A stretch of DNA of 64,000 bases from DASQLQ01 sp035629935. Lineage in GTDB: Bacteria; Actinomycetota; CADDZG01; WHSQ01. Under the pieces are notes generated by a model. That model made no database searches and had not been told where the DNA came from. It was given only the letters and a program-made list of their open reading frames with translations. Numbering within the stretch: position 1 is the first letter of the stretch; the number at the start of each line of letters is the position of its first letter. The translations under genes and the position numbers were made by a program. The stretch is from assembly GCA_035629935.1 (NCBI GenBank), contig DASQLQ010000066.1, forward strand, positions 1 to 64,000, in the 5' to 3' direction. Positions 33,911 to 41,954 of the stretch are shown here, in pieces.

Positions 33911-36900
33911 TTCGCCTCGCGGGCGCGAGAGTCCTCAGCCAGATACTCCTGCAACGAGCGAACGCCGACCTCGCCGCTCATCAGAGCCTCGATGCCCTGA
34001 ACGGCTGCCGCCATGCCGGCCATCGTGGTGATGCAAGGCACACCGGCCTGCACCGCTGCAGTGCGGATGAAATAGCCGTCGGACCGGGCACCGCGACCGA
34101 ACGGGGTGTTGAAGATCATGTCCACCTCGCCGCTGGCGATCTTCTCGACGACGTTCATCTGGCCCGGTTCCGTGGGGGCCGACACTTTGGGGATCTGCTC
34201 GACTTCGACTCCGGCGCGTCGCAGCACGTCCGCGGTGCCTCTCGTCGCCAGGAGGTGGAACCCGAGGTCATGCAGCCTTTTGGCCGGAAAGATCACCGAT
34301 CGTTTGTCGCGGTTGGAAACCGAGATGAAGACGGTGCCCTTGATCGGCAGTCGTACGTGGGCCGAAGCCTCCGCTTTGGCGAAACTGAATCCGAAGTGCT
34401 TGTCGATCCCCATGACCTCGCCGGTCGAACGCATCTCGGGTCCAAGGACGGTATCGACACCGTGGAAACGCTCAAAGGGCAGGACGGCTTCCTTGATCGC
34501 AACGTGTCGGAGGTCTTCGTGTCCGATCTTGCGCTCGGGGACCAGGCCCTCTGCCCGCAGCTCGGCGAGCGTCGCGCCGGCCATCACGCGGGCGGCGACC
34601 TTCGCGCAGGGCACCCCCGTTGCTTTCGATGTGAAAGGGACCGTTCGGGATGCCCTGGGATTCGCCTCAAGCACGAACACCTGCTCGTCCTTGACCGCGA
34701 ACTGGATGTTGATCAGTCCGGATACGCCGAGTCCTCGGGCGATCGCCTCGGTGAACTCCACGACGCTGCGGATCTGCGCATTGCCCAGGGTGAACGGCGG
34801 GATGGCACAAGCCGAGTCCCCGGAATGGATGCCGGCCTCCTCGATGTGCTCGAGGATCCCGCCGATGTAGAGCTCTTCGCCGTCGAAGATCGCGTCGGCA
34901 TCGATCTCGATCGCTCCCTCCAGAAACTTGTCGACGAGAACCGGGTGCGCCGGAGACACCTGGGCCGCCGTGGCCATGTAGCGATCGAGCGTTCCCTCTT
35001 CGTACACGATCTCCATCGCCCGGCCCCCAAGGACATACGACGGTCTCACCAACACCGGGTAACCGATCGAATCGGCAACCGCGCGTGCCTCGGCGGTCGA
35101 CCGGGCCATCCCGTTCGGCGGTTGAGGGAGCGCGAGGTCCGCCAGCAGCTCGCCGAAGCGCTCTCTATCCTCGGCGCGGTCGATAGCGTCGGGGGACGTT
35201 CCGAGTATGGGAACCCCCGCTTTCGCCAGAGGCCCGGCGAGCTTCAGCGGTGTCTGTCCCCCGAGCTGCACGATGACGCCGATCGGCTTCTCTTTCTCGA
35301 CGACGTTCATCACGTCTTCGAACGTCAGAGGTTCGAAATAGAGGCGGTCGGACGTGTCGTAATCGGTGGAGACGGTTTCCGGGTTGCAGTTCAACATGAT
35401 CGTCTCGAACCCCGCCTCGCCCAACGCGAACGCGGCGTGGACGCAGCAGTAGTCGAATTCGATGCCCTGGCCGATCCGATTGGGACCCGACCCGAGGATC
35501 AACACCTTCGACCGGTCCGACGGCGCAACCTCGTCCTCTTCCTCGTAGGTCGAGTAGTAGTACGGGGTCGACGCCTCGAACTCCGCCGCGCAGGTGTCGA
35601 CGGTCTTGTAGGTCGGCAGCACGCCGAGTTCGATGCGATGGGCACGGACGATCTCCTCCGTGCTTCCGGTGAATGAGGCCAGTTGCGCGTCCGAGAAACC
35701 GAGTTGCTTCGCCTCGTAGAGCGTCGACCGGTCAAGCGCAGACACATCCTCGAGCCGTTCCAAGTCGCGCCGGGCGCCGGCGAGCCGGTTCATCTGGTCC
35801 ACGAACCACGGGTCGATGGAGGACAACTTCGACACCTCTTCGACCGACAAGCCCTGGTACAGGGCCTGTTCGACCAATCGCAGCCGGTGCTCTGCAGGGA
35901 TCGCAAGACGGGTCCGGAGGTCCTGCTCGTCCATGTCCTCAGTGAGCCCCGCACTGAGCCCTGCGAAACCTTGCTCGAGCGAACGATGTCCCTTCTGCAG
36001 CGCTTCAGCGAAGGTCCGCCCGATCGCCATGACCTCACCGACCGATTTCATCTTCGTCCCCAACCTCTTTTCGGCGTCGGGGAACTTCTCGAACGCCCAG
36101 CGGGGGATCTTGACGACCACGTAGTCGATCGACGGCTCGAAGGACGCCGGCGTCTTCTTCGTGATGTCGTTCGGGATCTCGTCGAGGGTGTAGCCCACGG
36201 CGAGCTTGGCGGCGATCTTCGCGATCGGGAACCCGGTTGCCTTGGAGGCCAATGCACTGGAACGAGACACCCGCGGGTTCATCTCGATCACCACGCGCCG
36301 GCCGGTACCGGGATGAACGGCGAACTGCACGTTCGATCCGCCGGTCTCGACGCCGATCGCCCGCATGACGCTTGCGGCGTCGTCGCGCATCCCTTGATAC
36401 TCGACATCGGTCAGGGTCATCGCCGGAGCCACCGTGATCGAGTCTCCCGTGTGAACACCCATCGGATCGACGTTCTCGATCGGACACACGACGACGACGT
36501 TGTCCTTTACGTCGCGCATGACCTCGAGCTCGAACTCTTTCCATCCCTCGATCGATTCCTCGACGAGCACCTCGCCGATCGTCGACAGGCGGATCCCTTC
36601 GGATGCCACCCGCTCGAGCTCGCCTCCATCCCTCACGACCCCCGAGCCCCCTCCACCGAGCACGTAGGAGGGGCGGATGACTACCGGATAGCCGAGCTCG
36701 TCGGCCGCCTCTAATGCCTCGGGGACCGAGTAGGCGAATGTCGAACGGGGCAGGTCGATACCGGCTTCTGCCATCGTCTGCTTGAAGAGGCGCCGGTCCT
36801 CGGCCTTGCGGATCGAATCGGTTTGCGCACCGATCAGCTCGACCCCGTATTCCTCGAACACCCCGGCGCCGGCCAGTTCCATCGCTACGTTCAGGCCTGT

Positions 36901-37179
36901 TTGCCCACCGAGCGTGGGAAGACATGCGTCCGGACGTTCCTTGGCGATGATCTTGGCCACGTACTCGGCAGTGATCGGCTCGACGTACGTAGCGTCTGCG
37001 AATTCCGGGTCGGTCATGATCGTCGCGGGATTCGAGTTGACGAGCACGACGCTGTAGCCCTCGGCCCTCAATACCTTGCAAGCCTGGACGCCGGAGTAAT
37101 CGAACTCGCAGGCCTGGCCGATAACGATTGGTCCGGAACCGATGACCAGGATCTTCTTTAGATCGGTGCGCTTAGGCAT
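33907..37179 (-). CDS. carB: carbamoyl-phosphate synthase large subunit
   Basis: Makes carbamoyl phosphate for both pyrimidine and arginine synthesis. The 1090 residues hold two homologous ATP-grasp halves (MPKRTDLKKILVIGSGPIVIGQ and KVLILGSGPNRIGQGIEFDY at the starts), an oligomerisation linker near 400-550 and a C-terminal MGS-like allosteric domain (FISVSNRDKR...LATRGTADVL). It starts 7 nt after the VOC gene. Confidence 0.98.
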   Translation of the reverse strand: MPKRTDLKKILVIGSGPIVIGQACEFDYSGVQACKVLRAEGYSVVLVNSNPATIMTDPEFADATYVEPITAEYVAKIIAKERPDACLPTLGGQTGLNVAMELAGAGVFEEYGVELIGAQTDSIRKAEDRRLFKQTMAEAGIDLPRSTFAYSVPEALEAADELGYPVVIRPSYVLGGGGSGVVRDGGELERVASEGIRLSTIGEVLVEESIEGWKEFELEVMRDVKDNVVVVCPIENVDPMGVHTGDSITVAPAMTLTDVEYQGMRDDAASVMRAIGVETGGSNVQFAVHPGTGRRVVIEMNPRVSRSSALASKATGFPIAKIAAKLAVGYTLDEIPNDITKKTPASFEPSIDYVVVKIPRWAFEKFPDAEKRLGTKMKSVGEVMAIGRTFAEALQKGHRSLEQGFAGLSAGLTEDMDEQDLRTRLAIPAEHRLRLVEQALYQGLSVEEVSKLSSIDPWFVDQMNRLAGARRDLERLEDVSALDRSTLYEAKQLGFSDAQLASFTGSTEEIVRAHRIELGVLPTYKTVDTCAAEFEASTPYYYSTYEEEDEVAPSDRSKVLILGSGPNRIGQGIEFDYCCVHAAFALGEAGFETIMLNCNPETVSTDYDTSDRLYFEPLTFEDVMNVVEKEKPIGVIVQLGGQTPLKLAGPLAKAGVPILGTSPDAIDRAEDRERFGELLADLALPQPPNGMARSTAEARAVADSIGYPVLVRPSYVLGGRAMEIVYEEGTLDRYMATAAQVSPAHPVLVDKFLEGAIEIDADAIFDGEELYIGGILEHIEEAGIHSGDSACAIPPFTLGNAQIRSVVEFTEAIARGLGVSGLINIQFAVKDEQVFVLEANPRASRTVPFTSKATGVPCAKVAARVMAGATLAELRAEGLVPERKIGHEDLRHVAIKEAVLPFERFHGVDTVLGPEMRSTGEVMGIDKHFGFSFAKAEASAHVRLPIKGTVFISVSNRDKRSVIFPAKRLHDLGFHLLATRGTADVLRRAGVEVEQIPKVSAPTEPGQMNVVEKIASGEVDMIFNTPFGRGARSDGYFIRTAAVQAGVPCITTMAGMAAAVQGIEALMSGEVGVRSLQEYLAEDSRAREAK

Positions 37180-37186
37180 CGGTTAT

Positions 37187-37756
37187 CTATTTCTCCTCAT
37201 GCAGGACTTTGGCGCGCATCTCGCCCTTGCCGTGCTCGACCACAACAACCTCGGCGTCCGTGTAATGCACGATCTCGAGCCTGTTGCCTGCCGGATCGCG
37301 CGTGTAGAAACGGAACCGGCCCGGGATCTTCGTCGCCTGCTCGATGTGGCAACCCGCTTCGCGGAGTGCTTCGAGGACCGCCTCGTGGTCGTCGACCACG
37401 ATCCCGAAGTGTGCGGTCTTGGGCGGATTGTGCTCGTCGACCGAGAGATGCACTTCCTGACTTCCCGCCAGGAACCAGGCCCCTTCGGGACGCGTCCCTT
37501 CCGGTTTGTCCAGCTCCTGCAGCCGAAGCGAGTTTCTGTACCACTCGATCACGTCGTCGAGCAGCTCTGTCGGGGCCGTCACGTGAACGTGATCGATCCC
37601 GAGAACGCTGTAGGTAGGTGCTTCTACTTGCGCGCTTCCCCGCGCGCTTCCGCCTTGCGCTTGTCGCGTACCCGCTTCCTGCGCTGGCGGTCTTTCTTCC
37701 ACCTTGTTCGCTTTCTGTCTCCTCTTCCCATCGACCTTCGCTCCTTTCTTCGCCAT
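37187..37756 (-). CDS. VOC/glyoxalase-fold protein between carA and carB
   Basis: A 189-residue protein whose ATG shares one base with the carA stop (TGATG), so it is translated by termination-reinitiation. Residues 1-~45 are Lys/Arg/Gln-rich and probably disordered (MAKKGAKVDGKRRQKANKVE). From VLGIDHVHVTAP onward it is a single vicinal-oxygen-chelate domain: metal-type ligands H in DHVHV, H in SQEVHLSV, then HFGIVVDDHEAVL and FYTRDPAGNRLEIV. VOC proteins include isomerases, dioxygenases and resistance proteins; the role here is unknown. Its place inside the car/pyr operon suggests a link to nucleotide metabolism, which is only inference. Confidence 0.85.
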   Translation of the reverse strand: MAKKGAKVDGKRRQKANKVEERPPAQEAGTRQAQGGSARGSAQVEAPTYSVLGIDHVHVTAPTELLDDVIEWYRNSLRLQELDKPEGTRPEGAWFLAGSQEVHLSVDEHNPPKTAHFGIVVDDHEAVLEALREAGCHIEQATKIPGRFRFYTRDPAGNRLEIVHYTDAEVVVVEHGKGEMRAKVLHEEK

Positions 37757-38958
37757 CAAGACATCACTCCTTGCCCGACTTCCACCTTGCTCGGTTCGAA
37801 CGTCATCATCAACTCGCGGAACTGCTCGAAGAGATAGCGGGAGTCGTGGGGGCCGGGACCGGCCTCGGGATGGTACTGAACGCTGTAGGCCACTCCGGGG
37901 ATGGCCAGACCTTCGACCGTTTGGTCGTTGAGGTTCTCGTGCGTGAGGTGGGCCGGAGTTCCGTCCAGTGATCCCGGTTCGACCGCGAACCCGTGGTTCT
38001 GACAGGTGATCTCGACGCGCGGGTTGTCGAAGCGCTTGACCGGATGGTTCGAGCCGCGGTGCCCGAACGGAAGCTTGAACGTTCGCCCGCCGACCGCAAG
38101 CCCGAGTATCTGGTGGCCGAGACAGATCCCGAAGACGGGGACGCGACCGAGCAAAGCGGCCACCGTTACGATCGCATAGTCGACCGGTTCCGGGTCGCCC
38201 GGGCCGTTCGACAGGAAGACTCCTGTGTATCCACCGGCAAGGATCTTGTCCGCGCTCGTCGATGCCGGCACTACCGTCACGTCGCAGCCGCAAGCGACCA
38301 GCAGATCGAGGATGTTGCGCTTGATGCCGAAGTCGAACGCCGCTACCTTGAATCGACGGCCCTCATAAGCAGAAAGGAGCTGCGAGGACGCGCTGGCCGT
38401 CTCGGCCCCCGCGGCGTAACCGGTGGTTGTCCGCTCCTTCAGCTGCTCGGTCCCCCACTGGTAAGCCTGCTTGGTCGTGACCTCGGCAACGAGATCGCGA
38501 CCGACGAGGCTCGGAGATGCCTTCGCCCGATCCACGAGCTCGGCGGGATCCGATATCTCGTTGGAGACGACACCGAGCAGCGCTCCGTGTGTCCGGATGT
38601 GTCGCGTCAGCCTGCGCGTGTCGATACCCCAGATCCCCGGCACGCCGTGGTGCTTCAGATACTCATCCAACGTGTTCGTCGCTCGCCACGACGAGTGCAT
38701 AAGAGACAGGTCGCGGACGACGAACCCGGCTACCCAGGGCTTGATCGACTGATCGTCGAACCCATTCACCCCGGTATTGCCGATCTGCACGCTCGTCATC
38801 GTGACGATCTGCCCGTGATACGAGGGGTCGGTAAGGACTTCTTGGTATCCAGTCATCCCCGTGTTGAAGCAGACCTCACCGGATGACGTCCCGTTCGCCC
38901 CGAAGGACGTCCCGCGAAAGATCGTTCCGTCCTCTAGCGCAAGAATCGCGTCGCTCAT
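37756..38958 (-). CDS. carA: carbamoyl-phosphate synthase small subunit
   Basis: Glutaminase subunit that gives ammonia to CarB. The N-terminal CPSase domain (ALEDGTIFRGTSFGA, GEVCFNTGMTGYQE) precedes the class I glutamine amidotransferase with nucleophile Cys in GICLGHQ and the His-Glu pair in YHPE. The start is ATG 38958, overlapping the pyrC stop by 4 nt; the longer open frame upstream is a shadow of pyrC. 400 residues. Confidence 0.97.
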   Translation of the reverse strand: MSDAILALEDGTIFRGTSFGANGTSSGEVCFNTGMTGYQEVLTDPSYHGQIVTMTSVQIGNTGVNGFDDQSIKPWVAGFVVRDLSLMHSSWRATNTLDEYLKHHGVPGIWGIDTRRLTRHIRTHGALLGVVSNEISDPAELVDRAKASPSLVGRDLVAEVTTKQAYQWGTEQLKERTTTGYAAGAETASASSQLLSAYEGRRFKVAAFDFGIKRNILDLLVACGCDVTVVPASTSADKILAGGYTGVFLSNGPGDPEPVDYAIVTVAALLGRVPVFGICLGHQILGLAVGGRTFKLPFGHRGSNHPVKRFDNPRVEITCQNHGFAVEPGSLDGTPAHLTHENLNDQTVEGLAIPGVAYSVQYHPEAGPGPHDSRYLFEQFRELMMTFEPSKVEVGQGVMS

Positions 38959-40262
38959 ACCAGCACCTCGCCCGTCACCTTCGAGTCGCTCACCGTTTGC
39001 CGTCCGCCATAGAAGGTATGCCGGACCCGCCCCTTCAGGGTTCGGCCGAGGAAAGGAGTATTCGCGGACCGAGACCTGAACGGGGGCTCGACGGTCCACG
39101 ACAACTCGGGATCGAAGACGCACAGATGGGCCGGGGCCCCGGCCTCGATCGGTCCCCCGTGGGAATCGAGGCCCAGGATCCTGGCCGGCCTCGACGAGCA
39201 GGCTCCAAGGGCGGCACCCAGCGAGAGATGCCCGGGCTCGACCAACTCCGTCAGCACCAGAGCGAGCGCCGTCTCGAGACCGATCAGTCCCGGGGGGGCG
39301 AGCGTGATCTCCTGATCCTTCTCTTCGGGGGCGTGGGGGGCATGGTCGGTAGCTATCGCATCGATCGTGCCATCGGCGAGCCCCTGGATCACGGCAAGCC
39401 GGTCCTCTTCGGTTCGCAACGGCGGATTGACCTTTGCGTTCGGGTCGTAGGAGGCCAGAGCACCGTCGGTCAGCGAGAAGTGGTGTGGCGTTGCCTCCGC
39501 AGTCACTCGCATGCCCTCCGCCTTCGCGGCGCGGACATGATCGACCGAGCGTGCGGTGGACAAGTGGAGCAGATGGAGCCGGCAACCCGTCAAGCGCGCA
39601 AGCGCGATGTCACGAGCAACCATCAGCTCCTCCGCTGCAGCGGGCTGACCTCTCAGTCCTAGAGAGATGGAGCGTTCCCCTTCGTGCATATGACCGTCCC
39701 GTGCAAGAGCTTCGACCTCGCAGTGCTCCGCGTAGATAGCGTCGAACCCCTTCAGGTACTCCATGAGCCTTCTCGCAATAAGGGCGTCCTGAACACCTTT
39801 ACCGTCGTCGGTGAAAAGGCGCACCCGCGCCGGCGAGTGGTACATCTCGCCGAGATCGGCCATCTCGGTGCCCATCTGCCCCCTGGTCAATGCTCCGGCG
39901 GGTAACACCTCGACCAACCCACAGTCGCGTCCGGCGGACCAGACGGTCTCGACGACAGCGGCCGTGTCGGCGACGGGATCCGTGTTCGGCATCGCACAGA
40001 TCGCCGAGTAACCGCCGGCGGCTGCCGCCGCCGACGCGGTGGCGATCGTCTCCTCGTCTTCGCGGCCCGGCTCTCGCACATGTGTATGCATGTCGACAAG
40101 CGCTGGGGCCACGATGCAGCCCGACGCATCCACCACACCGGCATCGGATGTGATCTTGGCCGCCACCTCCGTGATCGAGGTGCCTTCGATCAACACGTCG
40201 AGCGTTTCGTCGCGTCCCGTTGCGGGGTCGACGACGCGGCCCCCGCGGATCAGATAGCTCAT
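38955..40262 (-). CDS. pyrC: dihydroorotase
   Basis: Closes carbamoyl-aspartate to dihydroorotate. Class I type, 435 residues, with zinc motif DMHTHVREPG, NTDPVADT, HCEVEALARDG and the catalytic Asp in ATDHAPH. The start is ATG 40262 (MSYLIRGGRVVDPATG); the frame stays open for another 1.2 kb across pyrB and pyrR but those codons belong to other frames. ATGA overlaps on both sides. Confidence 0.97.
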   Translation of the reverse strand: MSYLIRGGRVVDPATGRDETLDVLIEGTSITEVAAKITSDAGVVDASGCIVAPALVDMHTHVREPGREDEETIATASAAAAAGGYSAICAMPNTDPVADTAAVVETVWSAGRDCGLVEVLPAGALTRGQMGTEMADLGEMYHSPARVRLFTDDGKGVQDALIARRLMEYLKGFDAIYAEHCEVEALARDGHMHEGERSISLGLRGQPAAAEELMVARDIALARLTGCRLHLLHLSTARSVDHVRAAKAEGMRVTAEATPHHFSLTDGALASYDPNAKVNPPLRTEEDRLAVIQGLADGTIDAIATDHAPHAPEEKDQEITLAPPGLIGLETALALVLTELVEPGHLSLGAALGACSSRPARILGLDSHGGPIEAGAPAHLCVFDPELSWTVEPPFRSRSANTPFLGRTLKGRVRHTFYGGRQTVSDSKVTGEVLV

Positions 40263-41188
40263 ACCGCATCCCCCAGATTCTCTCCGCCGAGCATGAGATA
40301 GAGAAGGCTCATCCGAACCGCCAGCCCGTTGGCAACCTGGTCGAGAACTATCGACCGGGGAGACTCCGATACTTCGGCTGCGATCTCGACCCCACGGTTC
40401 ATCGGACCGGGATGCATGACGAGAGCATCCGGTTTCATCCGGCCCATCCGCTTCATGTCGAGTCCCCAGAGAGCTGCGTACTCGCGATCCGTGGGGAAGA
40501 ACTGCTCCGACTGTCGCTCCTTCTGAACTCGCAACAGGTAGCAGATATCCACGTCTTCGATCACTGAATCGAGGTCGGTCGAGACCGTTGCGCCCCATGC
40601 CGCTTCGGCGCTCGGGAGCAGTGTGGCGGGTCCGATGAGAACGACTTCGGCTCCCATCGTGATCAGACCCTTCACGTTCGATCGGGCGACGCGCGAGTGC
40701 AGGATGTCGCCCACGATCGCTACCTTGAGCCCTTCGAAATCTTTGAAACGTTCTCTGATCGAGAAGAGATCGAGCAGCGCCTGGGTCGGATGCTCGTGCT
40801 GGCCGTCCCCCGCGTTGATCACGCTCGCTCGAACCCACCGGGACAGTTGCTCCGGCGCACCGGAGGACCAGTGCCGGACCACGATGGCGTCGACGCCCAT
40901 GGCCTCCAGCGTCCAGGCTGTGTCCTTCAGGGATTCGCCCTTGGTCACCGAGGAACGTGCGTCGGCCGAGAAGTTGATGACGTCTGCCGACAGGCGCTTC
41001 GCGGCGAGCTCGAACGAGATGCGCGTTCGCGTTGAAGGCTCGTAAAAGAGATTGCAGACCGTGCGTCCCCTGAGCGTCGGCAATTTCTTGATCGGCCGGT
41101 CGGTGACCCGACGCAAAGAGGCGGCGGTGTCGAGGATCGAGGTGATGTCGTCCGCCGTGAGTTGATCCATCGTCAAAAGGTGTTTCAT
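40259..41188 (-). CDS. pyrB: aspartate carbamoyltransferase catalytic subunit
   Basis: Joins aspartate and carbamoyl phosphate. Carbamoyl-phosphate motif S52-T-R-T-R56 in FYEPSTRTRISFE, HPTQ motif, and MHPGPMNRG in the aspartate domain. 309 residues; no pyrI regulatory subunit is nearby, as usual for Gram-positive bacteria where PyrR controls expression. ATGA overlap with pyrR. Confidence 0.97.
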   Translation of the reverse strand: MKHLLTMDQLTADDITSILDTAASLRRVTDRPIKKLPTLRGRTVCNLFYEPSTRTRISFELAAKRLSADVINFSADARSSVTKGESLKDTAWTLEAMGVDAIVVRHWSSGAPEQLSRWVRASVINAGDGQHEHPTQALLDLFSIRERFKDFEGLKVAIVGDILHSRVARSNVKGLITMGAEVVLIGPATLLPSAEAAWGATVSTDLDSVIEDVDICYLLRVQKERQSEQFFPTDREYAALWGLDMKRMGRMKPDALVMHPGPMNRGVEIAAEVSESPRSIVLDQVANGLAVRMSLLYLMLGGENLGDAV

Positions 41189-41808
41189 GCGCTGCCCCCA
41201 TCCTCCCGGGGGGTCCGCTCGCGCAAGCGCTCGCTACCAGCCCCCCGGCCCCCCCCGATGACGACTGCGTCCTCGCCGTCGATCTCCTCGAGGTGCACTC
41301 GAACGACTTCGTCGGCTGCAGTGGGCAGGTTCTTCCCGACGTAGTCGGCTCGGATCGGGAGCTCCCGGTGACCGCGATCGACGAGCACCGCGAGCCGGAT
41401 CGCCCGGGGTCGGCCCAGGTCCAGCAATGCATCGAAAGCAGCCCGGATCGTGCGACCGGTGTAGAGAACATCGTCGACGAGGACGACGATCCGCCCGTCG
41501 ATATCAACCGGGACTGTCGTCGATTCCACCCCGCGCGGCCCCCTCAGTCCGACATCGTCCCGGTAAAGCGTGACGTCGAGCGCTCCGGCGGGGACGTTCG
41601 CCCCTTCGAACGAGGCGATCGCCTCGGCGACCCTCTCGGCCAGCGGGCCGCCTCGTGTGCGGATGCCGACGAGAACCAGGTCTTGCGTGCCTTTGTTGCC
41701 TTCGACGATCTCGTGAGCAACCCGGCTAAGGGCGCGCCGCACGTCCTCCGAGTCCATCACCTGGGCTTTGAGGACGAAGTCCTCGGCCTTGAGGGCCTCA
41801 GCAGCCAT
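41185..41808 (-). CDS. pyrR: pyr operon RNA-binding attenuator / uracil phosphoribosyltransferase
   Basis: PyrR binds UMP/UTP and a specific hairpin in pyr mRNA, and has UPRTase activity. The PRPP loop VLVDDVLYTGRTIRAA and LVGIRTRGGPLAERV are typical; the basic RNA-binding face includes RPRAIRLAVLVDRGHRELPI in part. The last ~25 residues are an extra Gly/Arg-rich tail. It is the first gene of the pyr operon, and its own 5' leader carries a PyrR-type binding loop and a terminator, which suggests autoregulation. Confidence 0.96.
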   Translation of the reverse strand: MAAEALKAEDFVLKAQVMDSEDVRRALSRVAHEIVEGNKGTQDLVLVGIRTRGGPLAERVAEAIASFEGANVPAGALDVTLYRDDVGLRGPRGVESTTVPVDIDGRIVVLVDDVLYTGRTIRAAFDALLDLGRPRAIRLAVLVDRGHRELPIRADYVGKNLPTAADEVVRVHLEEIDGEDAVVIGGGRGAGSERLRERTPREDGGSA

Positions 41809-41855
41809 ATGCCCGAGACCCGGCGGCGAAGCCGCACGGAGGGTCGAGGGTAACC

Positions 41856-41883
41856 AAAAAAATCGCCTCCCCTAGGGGAAGCG
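41856..41883 (-). terminator. leader terminator of the pyr operon
   Basis: On the minus strand CGCTTCCC and GGGAGGCG form an 8-bp stem with a CTAG loop, followed by A and seven U residues. It lies 47 nt before the pyrR start, downstream of the PyrR-type loop. This is the classic place for an attenuator. Confidence 0.85.
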
Positions 41884-41914
41884 TGGGCGTGCGCAGCAAA
41901 TCTCTGCTCCTTTC

Positions 41915-41930
41915 CGGCCTCACAGGGCCG
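41915..41930 (-). promoter_or_regulatory. PyrR binding loop in the pyr leader
   Basis: The RNA reads C-GGCC-CUGUGA-GGCC-G: a 5-bp stem closed by a hexaloop CUGUGA that fits the CNGNGA loop of Bacillus PyrR sites, inside the wider consensus ARUCCNGNGAGGYU (CC, G, GAGG and Y positions match; the outer A-U is replaced by G-C). An AAAGGAG and a small GCAG/CUGC hairpin lie between it and the terminator and could form the alternative structure. In Mycobacterium smegmatis PyrR represses translation; here the terminator favours attenuation. Confidence 0.75.
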
Positions 41931-41954
41931 ATTTAAAGGGCGTTTCGAAACACC

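Noticed and set aside
33907..37179. Long antisense ORFs opposite carB (for example 34255-35676, plus strand)
   Set aside because: High-GC shadow frames of an unmistakable carB; no start signal or homology.
37756..39585. 609-residue CarA
   Set aside because: The upstream part is a shadow of pyrC; CarA begins at MSDAILALEDG, 38958.
38955..41507. 850-residue PyrC fusion protein
   Set aside because: The extra N-terminal half runs through pyrB and pyrR in another frame; the family N-terminus begins at ATG 40262 with an ATGA overlap.
41939..41954. Palindrome GGCGTTTCGAAACACC after the CocE-type gene as a terminator
   Set aside because: The arms meet without a loop and only a short TTTAAA follows; it may be an operator or chance, so it is not listed as a feature.
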